DNA of 5,247 nucleotides from positions 1 through 5,247 of the forward strand of contig DSBN01000382.1 in the NCBI GenBank assembly GCA_011046055.1, written 5' to 3'. This document shows, piece by piece, positions 1 to 4,790 of this stretch. The notes beneath the pieces were generated by a model. The model was given only the letters and a program-made list of their open reading frames with translations, had not been told where the DNA came from and did not search any database. Numbering within the stretch: position 1 is the first letter of the stretch; every line of letters starts with the position of its first letter. The position numbers were made by a program, and so were the translations under genes. The stretch comes from Sediminispirochaeta sp. (GTDB lineage Bacteria; Spirochaetota; Spirochaetia; DSM-16054; Sediminispirochaetaceae).

Positions 1-581
1 GAGAACATCTCTTCGTCGGGCATTTCCCCCGTGGCGGCGTAGCTCGCGGCGGCCTGTTCCAATTGCCGAGCAAGCGTATCGTCAACTCCAAGCCACCGAA
101 TTTGACCAAAGTAAAACTGAGGAATACTGGTACTGTCGACCTTATAATATTCGAGAGCTTTTCTAAAAAAATCATGGTGCTCAGTACTCTCAAGGACCTC
201 GTATCTCTCCACCCTTAACTCGGGATATCGTCGCTCAAGCTCGTCTAACAGAGGCTCGGCGGCGGCGCATCGAGAGCAGCCTATCCCCCAGAAGAACAGC
301 AGCTTCCCCTCTTCGCCGAGACCGGAGAAATCGGCCCCATTCGATGTTTCCTTAGGCGTGATGGGTCGTGCCGTGGCTCGATCGAAAGGACGAAATTCTC
401 CCCGATCTAGGAGATAGTGAAGCTCCTGTTCCACGAAGTGTTCGATAGCGTACTTGCCCTGGTAGGCGTTGTTTCCAATAAATAGTATTGGTGTGGTGAG
501 GAGATCGAGGTCCATGGAGGAGAGTGCCGTGATGCTGAGCCAGAGTAGAAGAGCGAAAGCCGCGCGTACCGTTGTAGACAA
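1..581 (-). CDS. Exported thioredoxin-like protein, partial (C-terminus beyond window)
   Basis: The reading frame is open to the left edge, giving about 193 visible residues. The likely start is TTG at 579..581, because it yields a plausible signal peptide: Arg6, then a hydrophobic stretch AAFALLLWLSITAL at about residues 7-20. The next possible start, ATG at 513..515, would lose it and has no Shine-Dalgarno sequence. A thioredoxin-type domain runs from about residue 92 onward: a hydrophobic strand LLFFW, the redox pair C102-S-R-C105, a helix, and a Ser-Ile-Pro154 that fits the cis-proline. Thiol-disulfide exchange outside the cytoplasm is inferred from this. Residues about 27-58 (TTPILFIGNNAYQGKYAIEHF) resemble the cis-proline half of a second thioredoxin fold with no CxxC before it. 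The gene lies 12 bp after the DUF2259 gene in the same reading frame and probably shares its transcript. The ribosome binding site is weak. The thioredoxin-fold call is fairly sure; substrate and exact family are unknown. Confidence 0.7.
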   Translation of the reverse strand, partial: MSTTVRAAFALLLWLSITALSSMDLDLLTTPILFIGNNAYQGKYAIEHFVEQELHYLLDRGEFRPFDRATARPITPKETSNGADFSGLGEEGKLLFFWGIGCSRCAAAEPLLDELERRYPELRVERYEVLESTEHHDFFRKALEYYKVDSTSIPQFYFGQIRWLGVDDTLARQLEQAAASYAATGEMPDEEMF

Positions 582-593
582 GTATGTCGATCT

Positions 594-1286
594 TTACTTC
601 AAAGAGGTGGTCTCGACCATATAGCGCACATCGCTGCCGTCGGGGCTCCACATTCGTTTCTCCACCACCACCACCAGTCCGCTTTCAGCCGGGGAGAAGT
701 AGACCGCTTTGATACGGTACGACTCGACCTTCTCGCGGCGGTAGTCTGGCAAGCCCAGAGTATAGCTGCGGGTCTGACCGGATTTCTGCTTCGCCGTCAA
801 CTTGATGTGGAAGGCGGCGCTGACCTTCTCCCCGCTGCCGAATTTTTCCTGGATCAGCTCGAGCTTGTAAGAGTCGCCGCGAACAAAGTCCCGAAACTCT
901 ACCTCTGATTTCGGCTCCTCACCGTCGATGAGCACGTACACCGGTCTGCCGGTGTTCATATGGTCTATGTCGCGTTCTTTGATCAATGGGGAGGCCTGGT
1001 GCAGCAGGTTGAACAGGGCACCGCTGCCGTCCTGTCCGACACTGATCTCGCCGGGATGCTTTTTGGAGAAAACCCCCTCTTTCAGAAACTGGTTCTCCGC
1101 CACATCCACCGCAAATACTTCGGCGTAGGCCGGTCCGCCCATATCCTCGATCCCGTACTGTCCGAATAAAAACACCGAAGAATCATCGGAGAAACCCAAG
1201 TTCACGAAACTCGCCACATCTCCACTCCAAAGCGGTAGCGTGGAGAGCACAACAAGCATTCCGATGAGTAAAGACCGTCTTTGCAT
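594..1286 (-). CDS. DUF2259-type predicted secreted protein
   Basis: This encodes 230 residues. It starts with a signal peptide: MQRR, a hydrophobic core LLIGMLVVLSTLPLW, then SGDVASF. The early motif FVNLGFSDDSSVFLFGQYG (residues 27-45) is what I recognise as the hallmark of DUF2259 (COG5497, predicted secreted proteins), known to me mainly from spirochaetes. The rest looks like a soluble beta-rich domain with a late V-Y-F-S-P segment (about 195-199) and no cysteines, so it is probably periplasmic. No enzymatic motif is visible and the function is unknown. The start at 1284..1286 was chosen over the ATG at 1319 because GGGGAGG lies 9 bp upstream of it and the signal peptide then begins properly; the longer form would place that ribosome site inside the gene. 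The stop TAA is followed 12 bp later by the thioredoxin-like gene, so co-transcription is likely. Confidence 0.82.
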   Translation of the reverse strand: MQRRSLLIGMLVVLSTLPLWSGDVASFVNLGFSDDSSVFLFGQYGIEDMGGPAYAEVFAVDVAENQFLKEGVFSKKHPGEISVGQDGSGALFNLLHQASPLIKERDIDHMNTGRPVYVLIDGEEPKSEVEFRDFVRGDSYKLELIQEKFGSGEKVSAAFHIKLTAKQKSGQTRSYTLGLPDYRREKVESYRIKAVYFSPAESGLVVVVEKRMWSPDGSDVRYMVETTSLK

Positions 1287-1295
1287 ATATCCCAT

Positions 1296-1302
1296 CCTCC
1301 CC
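1296..1302 (-). promoter_or_regulatory. Ribosome binding site that fixes the DUF2259 start
   Basis: On the minus strand GGGGAGG ends 9 bp before the ATG at 1284..1286. This is a strong Shine-Dalgarno match and argues against the upstream in-frame ATG at 1319. Confidence 0.7.
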
Positions 1303-1322
1303 TCTTTATATCGTACCAAATT

Positions 1323-1396
1323 ACGGGAGGCTTTAGGGACAAAGCGGCATTTGCGGCATTAGTTTGAGAAACTATTGATCGACCAGCCCCTCCCGT
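1323..1396. repeat. Short inverted and direct repeats in the divergent gap
   Basis: ACGGGAGG at 1323..1330 is matched by its perfect inverse CCTCCCGT at 1389..1396. Between them GCGGCATT occurs twice, at 1344..1351 and 1353..1360, one base apart. The stretch lies between the divergent starts of the DUF2259 gene (1286) and the membrane protein gene (1412), where a control site would be expected. The repeats themselves are certain, but any regulatory role is a guess: the arms are short and could occur by chance. I found no convincing -35/-10 pair for either gene here. Confidence 0.4.
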
Positions 1397-1411
1397 CGTA
1401 GAGTAATCGGT

Positions 1412-2218
1412 ATGACTCACAAAGTTCGAAAGCGGATGCTGATCGGCGCCATGGTCGTCTCGGCGCTGATTGTACTGATTCAGATCATCAACCTTCTGAC
1501 GATCAGCCTCTTCGTAGATCTGCAGCAATACGCCGACAGAATCGAGTTAATCGGCACCACAAGCAAAATACCTCTGCAGCTCTCGATCCTGGGGCTCCAG
1601 GCCCTGATAAGCAGCTTTGCCCTGGTGGGACTCTACCTCTTTTTCCGAAAAACCCCCTCCCCGGAGGTGTTCTTTTTCCAATTCGCCCTATTGACCTGGT
1701 CTTTCACCAGTTTGCGCTCGGTGAGCATCCTGCTGGCCACCCAGGTGGTGAGCCTGTTCAGCCTCCTCCCCCTGACCAAACTTGTAGTCTTCGGTCGAAT
1801 CTCCGCCTTGTTCTGCCTCTTTCTCTCCGGTTATTTCGCCACCGGGGTCACTTTTCAGAGACAGGGCTTCTACTTGTTCGGGGGACTAGGTTTGGCAGCC
1901 ATTATCGCCGGCATCATTCCGGTGGACTGTACTGTCTTCCAGATGGACCTGCTGTGCAACACCGGCAAAGACGTGGGGTTCAAGATCACTTTCTACTCAA
2001 TCGGCTTGTTCGCCGTTGGAAACTACCTCTACGCCGCGGCGATGAACTCGAACCGAGATTACATATTCAACAGCGCGGCGGTGTTTCTGGTGCTCGCGGG
2101 CACGGAGCTCAGTTATTTTTACATCTCGTCAACGTTAGGATTGCTTGGCCTGGGAGTGGTCGTCGCCGGAGTCATTCTCTTCGCGCAGAAGACCCACAAA
2201 ATATACCAGTGGTTCTAA
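1412..2218 (+). CDS. Uncharacterised polytopic membrane protein (about 8 helices)
   Basis: This encodes 268 residues, almost entirely hydrophobic segments. Helices fall at roughly 9-34, 53-78, 86-108, 112-142, 152-172, 190-210, 217-237 and 240-259. The positive-inside rule (KVRKR at the N-terminus, RK after helix 2, QRQ between helices 4 and 5, QKTHK at the end) puts both ends in the cytoplasm. The loop after helix 5 would then be outside; it carries Cys173 and Cys182, which could form a disulfide. I do not recognise the family. No transporter, kinase or receptor motif stands out, and there is no extra soluble domain, so it is best called a conserved-type inner membrane protein of unknown function. 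The ATG at 1412 has no good ribosome binding site; an in-frame ATG at 1436 (Met9) is the alternative. It is transcribed divergently from the DUF2259 gene and its stop overlaps the stop of the next gene. Confidence 0.75.
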   Translation: MTHKVRKRMLIGAMVVSALIVLIQIINLLTISLFVDLQQYADRIELIGTTSKIPLQLSILGLQALISSFALVGLYLFFRKTPSPEVFFFQFALLTWSFTSLRSVSILLATQVVSLFSLLPLTKLVVFGRISALFCLFLSGYFATGVTFQRQGFYLFGGLGLAAIIAGIIPVDCTVFQMDLLCNTGKDVGFKITFYSIGLFAVGNYLYAAAMNSNRDYIFNSAAVFLVLAGTELSYFYISSTLGLLGLGVVVAGVILFAQKTHKIYQWF

Positions 2219-2826
2219 AGCATCAGCAGCATGGTCAGCAGGCCCACCCCGACGGGAAGAATGATGTTGTCCATATCCTTGGTGGGAAAAAGCTCGAGCC
2301 CGGTAGCCGCCAGGGCGATCAGCACGGCCTCTCTCGGCTCATGTACAATCCCGAGAGCCAAGGCCAGCACCGTGGCGAAACATGCCAGACTGCCGATAAT
2401 CGTTTTGCCCCCGGTGTGGGGAATACTGATCCTTCCGAACATCTTTCCCACCAGGGCGGCCAAGCCGTCGCCGAAAGCCAGAGCGTAGACGGCCATCGCC
2501 GCCGCCGGCTGGGGGTAGAGAAACAGGGCCAGCATGGCACCCAGGCCGAGGGTGATCGGCCCGAGCACGAAACGGTCCCGGTCCCGTACCCGGGCGGCGT
2601 GGGTGGTGATGGTGGAAATGAGAAAGACCGGTCGGCCGTGCAGTCTCTGTACCTCCGACCAGGTATAGAACAGCACTCCCGCAGCCAACATCACCAGAGT
2701 CAATTGGAGGTTAAGCCCCGCCAAAAGAGGCACCAGAGCTATCAGCATGTGAATCGACTTCCGCAAGATTTCGGTGCTGATCTCACCTTTATCTATCATA
2801 CTCTTTAAATACACTATTGAACTCAT
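2215..2826 (-). CDS. Diacylglycerol/polyprenol kinase family membrane protein (dolichol kinase-like)
   Basis: This encodes 203 residues with about six or seven membrane helices. It fits the SEC59/dolichol kinase-like family (COG0170), whose members phosphorylate a lipid or prenyl alcohol with CTP at the membrane. Visible family features in order are E19-x-x-R-K-x-x-x-H26 before the first helix, S57-E58 after the second, RDRDRFVLGP (81-90), A-F-G-D-G-L-A-A-L-V-G (117-127), G140-K-T and G145-S (the likely nucleotide-binding loop), and E178-x-x-P-T-x-D-x-D-N near the end. The length is normal for short bacterial members. The substrate (diacylglycerol, undecaprenol or another alcohol) cannot be read from the sequence; related phytol kinases and CDP-lipid synthases are alternatives. 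The start at 2824..2826 is supported by AGGA ending 9 bp upstream. Its last 4 bp overlap the end of the convergent membrane protein gene. Confidence 0.82.
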   Translation of the reverse strand: MSSIVYLKSMIDKGEISTEILRKSIHMLIALVPLLAGLNLQLTLVMLAAGVLFYTWSEVQRLHGRPVFLISTITTHAARVRDRDRFVLGPITLGLGAMLALFLYPQPAAAMAVYALAFGDGLAALVGKMFGRISIPHTGGKTIIGSLACFATVLALALGIVHEPREAVLIALAATGLELFPTKDMDNIILPVGVGLLTMLLML

Positions 2827-3078
2827 ACAGTCGCATCCTATGTATCTCAGGCTTCACACAATATACTTGCAAGCTTCGTGCCATACCGACGGTTATCTGT
2901 ATTTTTATGTATCCCACGATCATGAAGATAATTAAGGGACAAATGAAGGAACGTAAAAAATGAAAAAAATCAAATCGTATTATTTTCTATACACATTTAT
3001 TCTAAAAAAACTACTTAAAAAAAGAGCCACTCCCGGGCTCGATCATCCCGGGAGCACCTACAACCGAGCGGCATACAA
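2827..3078. other. AT-rich intergenic region with terminator
   Basis: These 252 bp separate two minus-strand genes and are far more AT-rich than the flanking coding DNA. Several runs of A on the plus strand occur between about 2955 and 3023. The right part holds the terminator of the Mrp block. The left part must contain the promoter of the polyprenol kinase-like gene, but I cannot choose one with confidence: a TTGCAA at 2867..2872 is a possible -35, without a good -10. No believable gene was found here. Confidence 0.6.
3017..3054 (-). terminator. Rho-independent terminator after mrp
   Basis: A perfect 8-bp stem, CTCCCGGG (3047..3054 and 3030..3037 read on the minus strand), encloses a 9-base loop. 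It is followed on the minus strand, after six bases, by seven T residues at 3023..3017. Two further G-T pairs could lengthen the stem. It begins 24 bp after the mrp stop and would end the fur-like/DUF5320/NifX-like/mrp transcription block. There is no T-run on the plus-strand side, so it acts in one direction. Confidence 0.82.
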
Positions 3079-3900
3079 TCAGCCGATGGCCTTCACCACC
3101 TTCTCTATGATTTCACGGAGTGCTTTGGCGGAGATACTGTCGGGAGAGTCCAGTATAAAGTGAGTCCCCGAGTCTTCGGCCTCCATTAGAGCTTGTTCCA
3201 TCGGGACCGGACCGAGGAAGGGAACCTCCATCTCCTCCGCGGCGATCCGTCCCCCGTCCTTGCCGAAAAGCGGAATCTCCTGCCCACAGTGAGGGCATAG
3301 CAAGCCGCTCATGTTCTCCACCACCCCCAACACGGGGATGTTCAGCTGCTTGGAAAAGTTGATGCTTTTGCGGGAGTCCAAAATGGCCACCTGCTGCGGG
3401 GTGGTCACCACGATGCTCCCATCCAGCTCGGGAATCAGCTGGGCCACGGTCAAAGGCTCGTCTCCGGTACCCGGAGGAGTATCGATGACCAGATAATCCA
3501 GTTTTCCCCAATTCACATCCGCCAGAAACTGCTTGATAACTCCGATCTTCAGGGGGCCGCGCCATATCACCGGAGTGTCCGGCCCGTGACCGGCCATCGA
3601 GAGGCTGACGACCTTCAGATTCTTGATCACCTCGAAGGGCTCGATTCCATTTTCGTAGGACATGAGCTGAGCTTCGTCCGCCCCCAGCATCTTGGCCACG
3701 TTGGGTCCATGGAGGTCCGTATCCATAAGCCCGACTTGGTAGCCCTTTTCAGCCAGAGCCAGGGCGAAATTCACCGACATAGTAGTTTTGCCGACTCCGC
3801 CTTTTCCGCTGAGCACCAGAATCTTGTGCTTGATATCCGCCATCCGTTCTTTTAGGCGCGCATCCTGCGCCTGGGTGTCCTGTGTGTTATGACCTGCCAT
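3079..3900 (-). CDS. mrp: Mrp/NBP35-family iron-sulfur carrier ATPase
   Basis: This encodes 273 residues of a cytoplasmic P-loop ATPase of the Mrp/ApbC/NBP35 family, which binds Fe-S clusters and passes them to target proteins. Visible features are the deviant Walker A loop S31-GKGGVGKTT40, the M59-D-T-D-L-H-G-P-N67 switch segment, the Walker B-like L137-VIDTPPGTGDE segment, T166-T-P-Q-Q, and the cluster-binding pair C202-P-H-C205 after V194-E-N-M-S-G. The length suits a short bacterial Mrp: there is no N-terminal DUF59 domain, and the first 25 residues lack the cysteine cluster seen in NBP35 and some anaerobe homologues. The start at 3898..3900 has AAGGAAG directly upstream. The gene is preceded by a 126-bp gap with three 20-bp repeats and a possible promoter, and followed by a terminator. 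Its neighbours, a NifX-like and a DUF5320 protein, are frequent partners in anaerobes and suggest cluster or cofactor transfer. The family is certain; the client proteins are unknown. Confidence 0.96.
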   Translation of the reverse strand: MAGHNTQDTQAQDARLKERMADIKHKILVLSGKGGVGKTTMSVNFALALAEKGYQVGLMDTDLHGPNVAKMLGADEAQLMSYENGIEPFEVIKNLKVVSLSMAGHGPDTPVIWRGPLKIGVIKQFLADVNWGKLDYLVIDTPPGTGDEPLTVAQLIPELDGSIVVTTPQQVAILDSRKSINFSKQLNIPVLGVVENMSGLLCPHCGQEIPLFGKDGGRIAAEEMEVPFLGPVPMEQALMEAEDSGTHFILDSPDSISAKALREIIEKVVKAIG

Positions 3901-3914
3901 ACGCTTCCTTTTAG

Positions 3915-3943
3915 AATATAGTTAAAATCACTGCTTTGAAGAT
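3915..3943 (-). promoter_or_regulatory. Candidate mrp promoter
   Basis: On the minus strand TATATT (3915..3920) matches five of six bases of a -10 box and lies 14 bp ahead of the start codon, just before the AAGGAAG ribosome site at 3904..3910. At 17-bp spacing the -35 position (3938..3943) reads ATCTTC, a poor match, so an activator may be needed. The gap to the upstream gene and the repeats next to it favour a separate promoter for mrp. Confidence 0.35.
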
Positions 3944-3960
3944 AGTCATTTTGTCTTCAA
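3936..3960. repeat. Inverted repeat TTGAAGA-N11-TCTTCAA at the mrp promoter
   Basis: The arms at 3936..3942 and 3954..3960 are perfect 7-bp inverses with an 11-base spacer. The right arm is part of the first 20-bp tandem repeat copy, so the left arm is an extra, inverted half-site. It overlaps the position where the -35 box of mrp would be. This arrangement suggests protein binding, but the function is inferred. Confidence 0.5.
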
Positions 3961-4010
3961 TAGGCAAATCTTGTCTTCAATAGGCAAATCTTGTCTTCAA
4001 TAGGCAAATC
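3951..4010. repeat. Three perfect tandem copies of a 20-bp unit upstream of mrp
   Basis: TTGTCTTCAATAGGCAAATC is present at 3951..3970, 3971..3990 and 3991..4010 with no mismatch and no spacer. Each unit contains an imperfect dyad, TTGTCT and AGGCAA separated by five bases. The 20-bp period is close to two helical turns, so bound proteins would sit on nearly the same face of the DNA. The array lies between the stop of the NifX-like gene (16 bp away) and the mrp start. It could be an operator array or a recent slippage duplication; three identical copies suggest recent expansion or conversion. Confidence 0.95.
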
Positions 4011-4026
4011 GCGGTCTCTCATATCG

Positions 4027-4404
4027 TCAATGATGCCCGCAATCCCCGTGTCCGCCACCGTGCCCGTGATCGTGTCCGTGATCGCAAGGGGATCCTCCGG
4101 CCTTCAAATCACCTTTGGCCAGCTGCTCGATCGCCGCGTCCACCGGTCCGGAGACGCCTATCAAGGCATCGATCCCCAGACTCTCGAACAGACTCATTGC
4201 CCGCTGTCCCATACCGCCGGAGACTATGACCTGAACACCCAGATCGCTCAAAAATCGGGGAATCCGACCGGGTTCGTGCCCGGGGTTCGGCACTTGCCGC
4301 TGCTCCATAAGCCCGCCCTCTTCCAGCTCCGCTATCGTATAGGAGGGGCAGCGCCCGAAGTGCGCTGCCACCTGACCATTGTCCGTCGCAATGGCTACTC
4401 TCAT
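4027..4404 (-). CDS. NifX/NifB-like (dinitrogenase Fe-Mo cofactor family) protein with His-rich tail
   Basis: This encodes 125 residues. The N-terminal 100 match the small single-domain NifX/NifB C-terminal family (Nitro_FeMo-Co; RNase H-like fold), which binds iron-sulfur or Fe-Mo cofactor precursors. Visible landmarks are M1-RVAIATDNG, V12-A-A-H-F-G-R-C19 (a typical metal-contact segment), I60-V-S-G-G-M-G66 and L81-I-G-V-S-G. The family is common in anaerobes that do not fix nitrogen, and no nif structural genes are seen here, so a role in general Fe-S or metal handling is more likely. The tail after residue 106, CDHGHDHGHGGGHGDCGHH, has seven His and two Cys and probably binds metal. The ATG directly follows the TGA of the DUF5320 gene, and GGAGGAG (4411..4417) lies six bases upstream, inside that gene, so the two are translationally linked. 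Family certain, exact role unknown. Confidence 0.92.
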   Translation of the reverse strand: MRVAIATDNGQVAAHFGRCPSYTIAELEEGGLMEQRQVPNPGHEPGRIPRFLSDLGVQVIVSGGMGQRAMSLFESLGIDALIGVSGPVDAAIEQLAKGDLKAGGSPCDHGHDHGHGGGHGDCGHH

Positions 4405-4755
4405 TCAGCTCTCCTCCCCCGGTGAGTCCATCGCCTCGATCTCCTTCTCCAGAAAGCGAAGACGCTCCTCCAGATCCTCTTTCTCCTGCTGAAGAAACCG
4501 CTTTTGATTCTCCGGCGCCACCGGGGCCGCTGCCCAGGGGTGGTAACGGCCCGGTCCGAAGTGGGACGCCCGGCCCCATCCCAGGCCCATACCGTATCCT
4601 CCTCGACCTCGACCACCTCCGAAGCCCCACGCCATGCCCATTCCAGGTCCGGGGGCGCTCACGTAGCCCGGAGCTCCGCTTCCGCTGCAGTAGCCAAATC
4701 CTCTTCCACTCATTGGTCCCATTCCGTTGGGTCCCGTCCTATCTCCTCGTGGCAT
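4405..4755 (-). CDS. DUF5320-type glycine-rich protein
   Basis: This encodes 116 residues. It starts MPRGDRTGPNGMGPMSGRG, the N-terminal signature I associate with DUF5320 proteins, small proteins found beside Mrp and NifX-like genes in anaerobes. Residues 8-75 are rich in Gly, Met, Pro and aromatic residues, with a single Cys23, and look disordered. Residues 81-110 (from P-E-N-Q-K-R to K-E-I-E-A-M) form a charged helix likely to be a short coiled coil, which could mediate self-association or partner binding. The biochemical function is unknown; a role in the same metal or Fe-S pathway is inferred from the neighbours. The start at 4753..4755 is preferred because AGGAGG (4762..4767) lies six bases upstream; the ATG at 4776 would put that site inside the gene. 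Its stop touches the start of the NifX-like gene. Confidence 0.85.
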   Translation of the reverse strand: MPRGDRTGPNGMGPMSGRGFGYCSGSGAPGYVSAPGPGMGMAWGFGGGRGRGGYGMGLGWGRASHFGPGRYHPWAAAPVAPENQKRFLQQEKEDLEERLRFLEKEIEAMDSPGEES

Positions 4756-4761
4756 AATACA

Positions 4762-4767
4762 CCTCCT
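4762..4767 (-). promoter_or_regulatory. Ribosome binding site that fixes the DUF5320 start
   Basis: AGGAGG on the minus strand ends six bases before the ATG at 4753..4755. It begins two bases after the hairpin at 4770..4790, so folding of that hairpin could affect its accessibility. Confidence 0.7.
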
Positions 4768-4769
4768 CG

Positions 4770-4790
4770 TAGGCACGCAAGCGGTGCCTA
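4770..4790 (-). repeat. Intercistronic hairpin between fur-like and DUF5320 genes
   Basis: Read on the minus strand, TAGGCAC (4784..4790) and GTGCCTA (4770..4776) are perfect 7-bp arms around a 7-base loop. The first three bases of the hairpin are the stop codon of the fur-like gene. No T-run follows, so it is not an intrinsic terminator. It may mark an RNA processing or stability point between the regulator and the downstream genes, or be a protein site; this is inference. Confidence 0.6.

Noticed and set aside
1287..1319. N-terminal extension of the DUF2259 protein to the ATG at 1319
   Set aside because: The strong ribosome site at 1296..1302 would fall inside it and the extension would precede the signal peptide.
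1364..1404. Plus-strand promoter elements (TTGAGA, TTGATC with TAGAGT) for the membrane protein gene
   Set aside because: No pairing gives both a good -10 and normal spacing, and the best one leaves only seven bases before the start codon.
1954..2808. Long plus-strand ORF (284 codons)
   Set aside because: It spans the ends of two well-supported genes in another frame or strand and is rich in Gln, His, Arg and Gly as expected for a shadow frame; no domain is visible.
2844..2872. Promoter TTGCAA with 17-bp spacer to TGAGAT for the polyprenol kinase-like gene
   Set aside because: The -10 matches only three of six bases; in such AT-rich DNA a chance match is too likely.
2960..3163. Plus-strand ORF of 67 codons starting MKKIKSYYF in the AT-rich gap
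   Set aside because: It runs through the terminator hairpin of the opposite strand and into the antisense of mrp, has no recognisable domain, and its composition changes abruptly where the gap meets coding DNA.
3951..4010. CRISPR array or plasmid-type replication iterons
   Set aside because: There are no spacers between copies and no cas genes, so it is not CRISPR. No replication initiator gene or AT-rich origin box is nearby, so an origin is not supported.
3991..4425. Plus-strand ORF starting inside the 20-bp repeats
   Set aside because: It is antisense to the NifX-like gene, which has a clear family match and ribosome site; nothing coherent in its own product.
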